Positions 25,316 through 33,382 of a stretch of 64,000 nucleotides of DNA are shown here, in pieces. Origin of the DNA: Paraburkholderia haematera (GTDB lineage Bacteria > Pseudomonadota > Gammaproteobacteria > Burkholderiales > Burkholderiaceae); NCBI RefSeq assembly GCF_905220975.1, contig NZ_CAJNBK010000022.1:52881-116880 (forward strand). The letters are read 5' to 3'. The position numbers were made by a program, and so were the translations under genes. Position 1 is the first letter of the stretch. Each line of letters opens with the position of its first letter. The notes under the pieces were generated by a model that saw nothing but the letters and a program-made list of their open reading frames with translations, was not told the origin of the DNA and did not search any database.

Positions 25316-26422
25316 TCAGAACAGATGATGGATCCCGCTCAGGAACACCGTCTGCTTTCCGCCTGACGCCGCCCCAATCCCAAGCGTATTCGCGACTGCC
25401 CCGCCACCTGCGGTCTCGAACATCAGGTCCGCGTAGAGTTGAGTCGTTTTTGACAGCGAATACACGTTCGCCACGGTGAACTGGGTCCAGCGGCGCCCGG
25501 CGAGTGTCGCGGTCCACATCCCCGCCGCGATTTCCTCCGCAGGCGTCAAGCGCACGTTGAAGCCGCCGTCGATCGTGCGAAAGTGCTCGCTGCCGCCGTC
25601 CGACTGGATCCGCACATCCGTGGCGAGCGCATGCAGTGTCACGCGTTCAAAGCGGTACGATCCACCGATTCCCATGTCGCGCACCTGTTTCGCGTTGAAG
25701 GTTGCACCAGGCGCGAGTGCCTGTCCTTCGAACGAGGTCAGGCCGAGTCCGTTGGAAAGCGGCAGCAAACGATCGCGGTATTCGGAATACACCGCCACCA
25801 GCTTGAGCGGCCCATTCGTATAGTTGGCGCCGAAACTGAGGGTCCGCCCGTTGGTGTTGCTGGCCGACGCGCCGGGAAATCCGTAGAGCGCGCCGAAACT
25901 CAGTCCGCTGTAGTTGGCGCTTTTCCATTTCACCGTGCTCGACAGTTGCACCGGCAAGGTGCTTCCAAGACCATCGAGGTTGCCGGGATGAAACGCGGAA
26001 AAGTCGCCCAGCAGTTGACCGGTCGACACCGATCCGAGCCAATCGAAATTCCAGTCGGTTTGACGGCCGAGCGTCACGGTGCCGAACATGGGATCGGACA
26101 GTCCCACGTAGGCCTGGCGATTGAAGAAGGTACTGCTGCTGGCAGACGCGCCCGTTGTCGTGACAAAACCGCTTTCGAGCCTGAATACCACCGAGCGGCC
26201 CGCGCCGATGTCTTCGACGCCCTGGAAGCCGAAGCGGTCGGCCTGGAACGTGCCTTGCTCGGCGATATAAGCGTGGGCGCCGTGCAGGTTGCTCACGTAG
26301 CCGAGGCCCGCGTCGAGACTGCCGTACAGCGTGACACTGCTCTGGGCATTGGCCGTACTGGAACAGACGAACGCAGCCACGCACGCGATAACCGTCGTGC
26401 GAAAAGCGAAATTGTTTTTCAT
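25316..26422 (-). CDS. Gram-negative porin
   Basis: The 368-residue protein has a signal peptide ending TANA, a mature start QSSVTLYGSLDAGLGYVSNL, FGFQGVEDIGAGRSVVFRLE, and a C-terminal Phe (GIHHLF). It is in the burkholderial porin family. The NCS2 permease lies upstream on the same strand (stop at 26487, 64 bp), so the porin could be the last gene of the arylsulfotransferase-like/permease/porin unit and serve the same solute. Confidence 0.92.
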   Translation of the reverse strand: MKNNFAFRTTVIACVAAFVCSSTANAQSSVTLYGSLDAGLGYVSNLHGAHAYIAEQGTFQADRFGFQGVEDIGAGRSVVFRLESGFVTTTGASASSSTFFNRQAYVGLSDPMFGTVTLGRQTDWNFDWLGSVSTGQLLGDFSAFHPGNLDGLGSTLPVQLSSTVKWKSANYSGLSFGALYGFPGASASNTNGRTLSFGANYTNGPLKLVAVYSEYRDRLLPLSNGLGLTSFEGQALAPGATFNAKQVRDMGIGGSYRFERVTLHALATDVRIQSDGGSEHFRTIDGGFNVRLTPAEEIAAGMWTATLAGRRWTQFTVANVYSLSKTTQLYADLMFETAGGGAVANTLGIGAASGGKQTVFLSGIHHLF

Positions 26423-26486
26423 GGAAAAGAGTTGAAGCGTTCGAGGGAGAACTGCGAAGGCGTGCGTTAAACGTTAAGGCCTGCGA

Positions 26487-27815
26487 TCAAATTGCCTGGA
26501 CCTTCTCCACGGGCCTGAGGCGCCATACGCCGAAAACCAGATTGACGACGATTGCGGTGAGCGTCCCCGCCGCCATGCCGTTGCCCAATACGATCTGCAA
26601 ATAGCCAGGGAAAGCGGCATACACGTTGGGAACCAGAATCGGCAGCAAACCCACAACGAGCGCCGCAGCGAGCGTGTACTGATTGCCGCGCGCATGCAGG
26701 TCGACCTTGCCGAGCAGGTTGACGCCCATCACACCGATCATCGCGAACACGATCAGTGCCGTGCCGCCCACCACCGGCGCGGGAATCGCGTAAGCAAAGC
26801 GCCCGAGCGGCGCAAACAGTGCGATGACCATCAGCATCGCACCGGCCGTCGCGGTCACGTAGCGCGAGCGTACACCGGTGGTCTGCACGACACCGATATT
26901 CTCCGCGCTCGTGATGATGAGCGAGGTGCCCAGCAGCGAGCCGAGGAGCGACGCCGCCGCATCGCCGCGAATGGTCCGCGGCACGTCGCGGCGCATGTCG
27001 ATCTTCCTGCCGGTAATCTCGCCGACGGCAACCGTCTGACCCGTTGCCTCAGCCATCGAAATGACACTGAAAATCAGCATCGGCAGCGCGGCAAGCACGT
27101 CGAAACGAGGCATGCCGAAAGGCAGCAGCGCCGGCAACGTAAAGAGCGGGCCGGCCCACATGCCGCCTGCAGGCATCAGCCCGATTGCCCAGCCTGCACA
27201 CGTGCCGATCGCGAGGCCGATCAGCACCGCAAGCCGCCCCGCCGTGCCCTTGAACAGACGCGCCACGGCCAGCGTGGCCACGATCGTGAGCAGCGCGAGG
27301 CCAAGCGACTGCGGCCGCGCGAAGCCAGGTGTTCCCGGCTGCCCGACGACGATGCCGGCATAGATCTTGATGAGACTCACCGAGACGAGCAACAGCATCG
27401 TGCCCACCACCACACGCGGGAAAAACCGCAGGCAGCGCGCGAATACCGGCAGCACGAGCCAGTAAAACAGGCTGGTGAGGATCGCCGCGCCCGCCGCGGT
27501 GCGCAAATCCGTCTGCGTGGCGATGACGGCGAACAGCATGGCGGGCGCGCCGCCCGGCACCATCACGAAGGGCAGCCGTGAACCGATCGGCCCCGCCCCG
27601 AGCGATTGCAGCAGTGTGCCTGCACCGCACGCAAAGAAGGTCGCGCCGATCAGGTGCACGGTCATGCCCGATGAGAGCGACAACATTCTCGACACCAGAA
27701 AAACCGCGGTGACGGGCGAAGCCGCCATCGACAGGACATGCTGCAAACCGAACAGCACGAGTTGCCACGCGGGCAAGCGCGCACCGACGCTATGGGCGGC
27801 TGGATCGGGATTCAC
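26487..27815 (-). CDS. NCS2-family permease (xanthine/uracil type)
   Basis: The 442-residue membrane protein has about 12-14 helices and the NCS2 features: an N-terminal FGLQHVLSMAASPVTAVFLV, the Gln/Asn-type segment in helix 3, and the helix-8 region ISMAEATGQTVAVGEITGRK, where a Glu is expected to contact substrate. NCS2 proteins take up xanthine, urate, uracil or ascorbate-like compounds with protons. It sits 29 bp downstream of the arylsulfotransferase-like gene and upstream of a porin on the same strand. That pairing makes a non-purine substrate plausible. Confidence 0.88.
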   Translation of the reverse strand: MNPDPAAHSVGARLPAWQLVLFGLQHVLSMAASPVTAVFLVSRMLSLSSGMTVHLIGATFFACGAGTLLQSLGAGPIGSRLPFVMVPGGAPAMLFAVIATQTDLRTAAGAAILTSLFYWLVLPVFARCLRFFPRVVVGTMLLLVSVSLIKIYAGIVVGQPGTPGFARPQSLGLALLTIVATLAVARLFKGTAGRLAVLIGLAIGTCAGWAIGLMPAGGMWAGPLFTLPALLPFGMPRFDVLAALPMLIFSVISMAEATGQTVAVGEITGRKIDMRRDVPRTIRGDAAASLLGSLLGTSLIITSAENIGVVQTTGVRSRYVTATAGAMLMVIALFAPLGRFAYAIPAPVVGGTALIVFAMIGVMGVNLLGKVDLHARGNQYTLAAALVVGLLPILVPNVYAAFPGYLQIVLGNGMAAGTLTAIVVNLVFGVWRLRPVEKVQAI

Positions 27816-27844
27816 GTTACCCCCAAGGGATCACAACACGGCGT

Positions 27845-28960
27845 TCAGGCGCGCAGCCACGGCAATTGCTCGCGGCTGTAGCGGAAGGTCTGGAAGACAC
27901 TGTTCAACTGGCCGGGGCCGGTTTTGCGCGCCGCTTCGTCCGGGTATTCGCCGAACCAGGGGATCACGTATTCCCACACCACCTCGCCCGCGGGCGTCAC
28001 TTCGAAGAGGCGGCCGGTTGCCGATTCGGTGATGTGCGTGTTGCCATTCGCGAGCCGCTGCGCGTTACCCATGAAGGCGCTGTAGAACGCATTCACCATG
28101 TCGTCCGCGTACGACCACACGACTTCGTGGGTCGCCGGATCGATCTCCAGCACGCGCGAAAAAGCCACGTGCGCGCCGGCGCGGAAATTGCCGTTGTCGA
28201 ACGTGAGGATGTTGCCGTTGGCGAGCGCTACGGGTGCGTGCTGGTGCGACACCACGCTCGGCGGAATATGCATCGTGACGTCGCCAGTTTTGCGCTCGAC
28301 GGCGATGATGCCCGACGTGGTGCGCAGGCTCATCAGCACCTCGCCTTTCGCATTCACGCCGAGCCCGTTCACGAGCGGCCAGTGATACCGACCGAAGCCG
28401 GACGCGATCGGAAAGTCCTTGGGCTTGAGGTGCTCCCACGCTTTCCACTCCCACACCAGCTCGCCCGCCCGATTGACTTCGCGGATCACGTCGCCATACA
28501 TGACTTCCTCAGGACCGTGCGCCGTGCCACCCGGCACGCGCTCGGCAAACCCCGGCGGCACCGGCGCACACGCGGCGTAAAGCAGATTGCCGTTGGCGAG
28601 CCACTGCGCGTCATGGTGATGCGCCGGATCTTCGTAGTGCCAGACCACCTCGCCCCCAGGCGTGACTTCTGAGAAGTCGCCGCCATGCCACATCGACCAC
28701 GGTGCGTAGCGGTTTTCCGATTTTGCGTGGTTGCCGTTGTAGCCTAGATTGCCGTTGGGAAGAATCACGGCATGCCGTCCGGCCCGCACGGGCATCTTCC
28801 ACTCGTGAACGACCGTGCCTTCGATATCGATGAGATACACACGGCCGCCTGTCGTTTGCGGTGCAATCAGCGTATACCCGCCGGCCGAAGCTTTGGGGTC
28901 GCAAGCGATGAGGCCGACGCCGCGGCGCCGCTGGGTAATTTGATCGACTGTCGTGGTCAC
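27845..28960 (-). CDS. Arylsulfotransferase-family beta-propeller protein
   Basis: This 371-residue protein has no signal peptide and shows repeating blade-like sequence: GYTLIAPQTTGGRVYLIDIE, GTVVHEWKMP, AVILPNGNLGYNG, and GEVVWEYVIPWFGEYPDEAA. The family (ASST, beta-propeller) includes the PAPS-independent aryl-sulfate sulfotransferases, which work through an active-site His in the periplasm. Many cytoplasmic members have unknown functions, and the absence of a signal suggests this is one. It is first in a unit with the NCS2 permease and a porin; the divergent LysR gene at 29065 is the likely regulator. Confidence 0.8.
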   Translation of the reverse strand: MTTTVDQITQRRRGVGLIACDPKASAGGYTLIAPQTTGGRVYLIDIEGTVVHEWKMPVRAGRHAVILPNGNLGYNGNHAKSENRYAPWSMWHGGDFSEVTPGGEVVWHYEDPAHHHDAQWLANGNLLYAACAPVPPGFAERVPGGTAHGPEEVMYGDVIREVNRAGELVWEWKAWEHLKPKDFPIASGFGRYHWPLVNGLGVNAKGEVLMSLRTTSGIIAVERKTGDVTMHIPPSVVSHQHAPVALANGNILTFDNGNFRAGAHVAFSRVLEIDPATHEVVWSYADDMVNAFYSAFMGNAQRLANGNTHITESATGRLFEVTPAGEVVWEYVIPWFGEYPDEAARKTGPGQLNSVFQTFRYSREQLPWLRA

Positions 28961-29064
28961 GGTTCGCTCCGTTAAGATGATGAAGCGAAATCTAGGCTAT
29001 CCGATCCGTCAATAAAATCTGATTATTCTTTACGGCCCGTATGGAAAAACTATACGGTTAATTT

Positions 29065-30021
29065 ATGCGTCCAATATCGCAGACATTCCGCTGTTTCGAC
29101 GAGGTGGTCAGACGCGGTTCGATCCGCAAGGCGGCCGATTCGCTGCACCTGACCGCTGCTGCGGTGCATCAGCAGATTCTAAATCTGGAGGAGCAGGTCG
29201 GCTCGCCGCTGTTCGACCGTTTGCCGCGCGGCATGCAACTCACCACGGCCGGCGAGATCATTATTGCTGCGGTGCGGCGCGGCCAGCGCGATTTCGATAA
29301 CGCGATGACTCAGGTGGAGGACCTGCGTTCGCTGCGCCGCGGGCATATCAACCTGGCGGTGTCGCCTTCTTCCGCCGAGCAGTTGGTACCCGATGCCATT
29401 CAGGCGGCCATGAAAAGCTATCCGGGCGTGACTTACAGCGTGCGCTCGGGCAACGGCGAGAGCATCCTCAAGTGGGTGGAGACGGGTGAAGCCGACATTG
29501 GCTATGGACTGCGCCGCAAGCCGCCGCCCGGTGTTGTGGAAGTACGGGCTTTCTCGCAGCACCTTGGGCTTGTTACGCCGCCCGGGCATCCGCTGACGAA
29601 GCTCGGCAAGCGGCCTCGGCTGCGCGACTGTCTCGACTATCCGCTCATCCTCATGACGCCGGATACCGAGTTGCGGGCCATGGTGGACCAGATCGATCAC
29701 CGGGAGCAGCGCAAGGCGCGTCCGCTGGTGGAGACGAGTTCAGTTTCAATGGTGCGCCGGCTCGTTGCCGACGGTGTCGGTATCGGCTTTCTGATTGCGG
29801 AGAACGTGGCGGAAGACGTGACGCAACGCAAGCTTGCGTGGACCGCGCTCGCCGATGCCGGTGCGAAGTCGTTCAGTTGTCTTTATCAACGCTCGGACCT
29901 GACCACGACCGTCGCGATGAGCATGTTCCTGCAGTTCCTCGGTCAGGCGATCGAGGTGACTGAGAGTCAGTTTCACGGGTCGGGGAGATTGGGGCGCAAG
30001 CGTGGGCAACGGGTCAAATGA
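29065..30021 (+). CDS. LysR-type transcriptional regulator
   Basis: The 318-residue protein has the usual LysR layout. The helix-turn-helix covers residues ~1-62 (QTFRCFDEVVRRGSIRKAAD, then HLTAAAVHQQILNLEEQVG), and the effector domain runs ~90-295 (GHINLAVSPSSAEQLVPDAI). It is divergent from the arylsulfotransferase-like gene with a 104-bp gap, the classical arrangement for controlling the neighbouring operon and itself. The inducer is not deducible. Confidence 0.92.
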   Translation: MRPISQTFRCFDEVVRRGSIRKAADSLHLTAAAVHQQILNLEEQVGSPLFDRLPRGMQLTTAGEIIIAAVRRGQRDFDNAMTQVEDLRSLRRGHINLAVSPSSAEQLVPDAIQAAMKSYPGVTYSVRSGNGESILKWVETGEADIGYGLRRKPPPGVVEVRAFSQHLGLVTPPGHPLTKLGKRPRLRDCLDYPLILMTPDTELRAMVDQIDHREQRKARPLVETSSVSMVRRLVADGVGIGFLIAENVAEDVTQRKLAWTALADAGAKSFSCLYQRSDLTTTVAMSMFLQFLGQAIEVTESQFHGSGRLGRKRGQRVK

Positions 30022-30097
30022 GGTATTCCAGCTTTAGCCTTCTGGCACGGCGGTATACTTTTCCTTCCCTCATAGCGGTACGACCCACGACTCCACC

Positions 30098-30556
30098 ATG
30101 GAACACGTCACCTTCAGGACCGCCGTTTTCGCCGATCTGCCTGCCATCATCGGCCTGTTGGCGGACGACAAGCTCGGCAGCCAGCGCGAGACAGTCAGCA
30201 ACCCCATGGATGAACGCTATGTTGCCGCGTTCAAGGCGATCGAAGCGGACTCGAATCAGCGGCTCGTCGTTGCCGTCGACAGGGAAGCCGTAATCGGCAC
30301 GCTGCAACTGTCGTTCATACCCGGCATCGCTCGCCGAGGCGCATGGCGCGGGCAGATCGAAGCCGTTCGGATCGCTACGGCGTACCGCAGCACGGGCATC
30401 GGCCAGCACATGTTCGAATGGGCGATCGCCGAGTGCAAATCGCGCGGCTGCGCAATCGTGCAATTGACAACCGACAAGGGTCGCCCGGACGCGCACCGGT
30501 TCTATGAAAAACTCGGCTTCGTTGCGAGCCACGAAGGTTACAAGATCATTTTTTAG
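30098..30556 (+). CDS. GNAT-family N-acetyltransferase
   Basis: The 152-residue protein has the GNAT fold with the acetyl-CoA loop motif region EAVRIATAYRSTGIGQHMFE (R/Q-x-x-G-x-G/A type, here RSTGIG) and a C-terminal HRFYEKLGFVASHEGYKI typical of small-molecule acetyltransferases. The substrate is unknown. It begins 77 bp after the LysR stop on the same strand and converges with the TPR gene, their coding ends overlapping by 11 bp (30546-30556). Confidence 0.9.
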   Translation: MEHVTFRTAVFADLPAIIGLLADDKLGSQRETVSNPMDERYVAAFKAIEADSNQRLVVAVDREAVIGTLQLSFIPGIARRGAWRGQIEAVRIATAYRSTGIGQHMFEWAIAECKSRGCAIVQLTTDKGRPDAHRFYEKLGFVASHEGYKIIF

Positions 30557-32717
30557 CGCTGCGGAATTCGGTGGCATTCTCGGCTAAAAACCGCTCCACA
30601 CAGGCCTGCCTCACCCGCTCGACAGCGACGGACCACCCCTCGCCCGCCGCCCGGCGAAACAACCGCAGCGTGTGCGGATACCACGGCGAATCGCTGCGCT
30701 CGTGCATCCAGCGCCAGTCGACGTCTTTCTCCGGCAGCATCACCCAGCACGGTTTGCCCAACGACGCGGCCAGATGCGCCATGGACGTATCCACGCAAAT
30801 CACCAGATCGAGTTGCTCGATGATCGCGGCACTGTCCGCGAAATCGTTCACCGCCGAGCCGAGGTCGAGCAGCGGCTGACCGTCAGGCGGATTGCGCGCC
30901 TCATCCTCGCCCTGGCCTTTTTGCAGACTCACGAAGCCCAGGCCCGGCACGCTCCAGAGCGGCGCGAGCATGGCCAGCGTTGGGATCGACCGGTTCGCGT
31001 CGTTATGGTGTTTCGCATTGCCCTTCCACACCAGACCGATTTTGCGGCCGGGCGGCAGGGTCTCGAGTATCGGCCGCCACTTTTCGACGAGCGACGGCGC
31101 GGCCCCAAGGCGAACCGCGCGCGGAATCGTGTCGACGGTCGTGCGTAAGTGCAACGGCGCGCTAAGCAGGCTCGTCCAGCAATCGTAGGTGGATGCGGCC
31201 ACGCGGGCCAGCGCGGTATCGTGATCGAGCACGGCATCGACGCCGTCCACCGAAGCCATCACCCGGTGCAAAGCAGGCGCGCACGCAAAGGCGATATGCG
31301 CGGCCCCTTGCGCCTTGAGCAAGGCGAAATAGCGGCTGAATTGAATCATATCGCCGAGCCCGTCTTCCTGCCAGACCAGCAAGGACTTGCCGGAAAGCGT
31401 GTCGCCTTGCCACTGCGGACAACTCAGCATGGCGCGCGTCTTGTGATGCACGAAACCCGGCTGGTCGTAGCGGCACTCATACAAGCGCCAGCCCTCCTCG
31501 AACCGGCCCATGCCGAGCAACAGCACGGCCAGACCGAACCTCGCATCGCCGTAATCGGGGCGTAAAGCAAGCGCCCGCAGGTAAGCGGCTTCGGCTTCGG
31601 GCAACTGCCTGAGTTGCGCTAGCGCGGCGCCGACATTGTAGTGAGCCTCAGCCAGATCGGGACAAAGCGCGAGCGCCTGCGCGAAGGCCTCGACGGCTTC
31701 GGGCAAACGGTCGAGCTGACGAAGCACGCAACCAAGGTTGTTATGCGCGTGGACGATGTCAGGCCGAAAGCGAATGGCTTCCCGGTAAGCCGCCTCGGCC
31801 TCGGGCAGACGCTCCAGGCTGGACAACGCAAGGCCGAGGTTGTAGTGCGCCTCAGCATAATCCGGGCGATGTGCGATCGCCTCCCGGTAGGCTGCTTCAG
31901 CTTCGGGCAAACGCTTGAGATCGGCCAGCACCGCGCCGAGGTTGAGGTGAGCCTCTGCGTAATCCGGGCGGATGGCCAGCGCGAGCCGGCAAGCCAGTTC
32001 AGCCTCCGGCAAACGGAACATCGCCTTCAGCACGCAGCCGAGGTTATTGAGCGCCTCGGGATACTGGGGCTTGATGGTCAGCGCCTGCCGGTACGCGGCG
32101 TCCGCGTCGTCAACACGGCCGAGATCCATGAGCACATTGCCGAGGTTGTTGTGCGCCTCGGCATGCTCGGGCAGCCCGATCAGCGCCGCGCGGAAGGCCG
32201 CTTCGGCTTCGTGCAGGCGCCGCAGTTCGTACAGCACGATAGCCCGGTTGTAGTGAGCCTCGGCGTAGTCGGGGCGGATCGCAACAGCCTGTCGATACGA
32301 CGCCTCCGCCTCGTCCCGGTACCCCATTCCGTAGAGCACGGTGCCCAGATTGTTGTGCGCGTCGGCCTGGCCGGGCCGCAGCGCGACCAGTTGCCGGTAG
32401 ACCGCCTTGGCCGCCGAGAGGCGCCCGAACGATTTGAGCAGCATGCCGAGACTGCTGTACACCTCGGCGTAACCTGGTTTTGCGCGCAGACATTGGCGCC
32501 AATAGTTTTCCGCGTCCGTCAGATTGCCCAAGGCATACGAGCAGGCCCCCGCAATATTCAACGCGTCGGCCCGTGCGTCTTCCGTTACGCCGGCGTGCGG
32601 CGCGAGGACCGGCTTCACCAGCGACCAGGCATCGGCGAATTGTCCGGCCGAGCAAAGCGACGCCGCCTGCTGATTGATATCGGTTATCGAGGATGCGCGC
32701 GTCTGCGTGGATGTCAT
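30546..32717 (-). CDS. Tetratricopeptide-repeat protein with glycosyltransferase-like C-terminal domain
   Basis: The ATG at 32715-32717 was chosen as the first good start. The 723-residue protein carries about eleven tandem TPR units (roughly residues 45-420), each with a core like AEAHYNLGLALSSLERLPEA. A Rossmann-type domain follows from about 440, beginning LLVWQEDGLGDMIQFSRYFA and containing the later LDLVICVDTSMAHLAASLGK. This second part resembles GT-B glycosyltransferases of the GT9/GT41 kind that often follow TPR arrays. The acceptor is unknown; protein or cell-surface glycosylation is inference. It is a single gene with no sugar-synthesis neighbours. Confidence 0.85.
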   Translation of the reverse strand: MTSTQTRASSITDINQQAASLCSAGQFADAWSLVKPVLAPHAGVTEDARADALNIAGACSYALGNLTDAENYWRQCLRAKPGYAEVYSSLGMLLKSFGRLSAAKAVYRQLVALRPGQADAHNNLGTVLYGMGYRDEAEASYRQAVAIRPDYAEAHYNRAIVLYELRRLHEAEAAFRAALIGLPEHAEAHNNLGNVLMDLGRVDDADAAYRQALTIKPQYPEALNNLGCVLKAMFRLPEAELACRLALAIRPDYAEAHLNLGAVLADLKRLPEAEAAYREAIAHRPDYAEAHYNLGLALSSLERLPEAEAAYREAIRFRPDIVHAHNNLGCVLRQLDRLPEAVEAFAQALALCPDLAEAHYNVGAALAQLRQLPEAEAAYLRALALRPDYGDARFGLAVLLLGMGRFEEGWRLYECRYDQPGFVHHKTRAMLSCPQWQGDTLSGKSLLVWQEDGLGDMIQFSRYFALLKAQGAAHIAFACAPALHRVMASVDGVDAVLDHDTALARVAASTYDCWTSLLSAPLHLRTTVDTIPRAVRLGAAPSLVEKWRPILETLPPGRKIGLVWKGNAKHHNDANRSIPTLAMLAPLWSVPGLGFVSLQKGQGEDEARNPPDGQPLLDLGSAVNDFADSAAIIEQLDLVICVDTSMAHLAASLGKPCWVMLPEKDVDWRWMHERSDSPWYPHTLRLFRRAAGEGWSVAVERVRQACVERFLAENATEFRSAKK

Positions 32718-32897
32718 GAGTCGTGGGAGCTGGGGTCGGCGGCGGAACATGTACCACGCAGCTTACGGGAATCGGTCACGCGGTAACGCCCGGAAATGAG
32801 CGGGTTTCGGGCTTCTAATCCGGCGCTATAGGCGGAATCACACGAGAAGAGAACGCGCGGCAGTGCTAGAATCGCCCGCTTCTTTACATTCATCGAC

Positions 32898-33299
32898 ATG
32901 ACTCTACGCTCCCGCAACCGCATGACCGCATGGCTTGGCCTGATCGCCATGTGGCTCGTCGTGTTCGCGCCGGTCGTGAGTCAGATGCTGGTTTCGAACC
33001 GCGCGCACGAACCCTTCGCCGCGCTCTGTTCGGCGCTGCCGCCGGGCAACCCGAACCTTGCGAGCCAGTCCGCGCAAGCCGGCCCCGCGCCGGTCCAACT
33101 CAGCCACGACGACGCCTTCGGCGCATGCGGCTACTGCCACCTGCTCGAACACCACGTCGCCATGCCAGGCGTCGCAGCCGCCGAACCGCCAGCCGCGTTC
33201 GCGCTTGCCGGCACCGCGCCGCCCGCCCTCTCCACCCGCTTCACGCCGCTCGGCGCGTTCCCGTCCGGACGCCCGCGAGACCCGCCCGCCGTTTCCTGA
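32898..33299 (+). CDS. DUF2946-type protein of a copper-related operon
   Basis: The 133-residue product has an N-terminal membrane/signal helix (LGLIAMWLVVFAPVVSQMLV) and a short His/Cys cluster (HDDAFGACGYCHLLEHH, about residues 74-90) that could bind metal. The DUF2946 family is usually found beside TonB receptors and copper proteins. It is first in a plus-strand run with a TonB receptor, a PepSY membrane protein and a PCuAC-type protein. Metal handling is inference from composition and neighbours. Confidence 0.75.
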   Translation: MTLRSRNRMTAWLGLIAMWLVVFAPVVSQMLVSNRAHEPFAALCSALPPGNPNLASQSAQAGPAPVQLSHDDAFGACGYCHLLEHHVAMPGVAAAEPPAAFALAGTAPPALSTRFTPLGAFPSGRPRDPPAVS

Positions 33300-33382
33300 T
33301 CGCTGTTGTTCCTGATCGCGCATCTTGCCGCACCCGCTGAGGGGGCGCGCGATCGCCTGTTCAATGCATCAAGGAAACGTTC

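Noticed and set aside
31641..32786. 381-codon frame antisense to the TPR gene
   Set aside because: Its repeats mirror the TPR repeats on the other strand; no start signal or domain.
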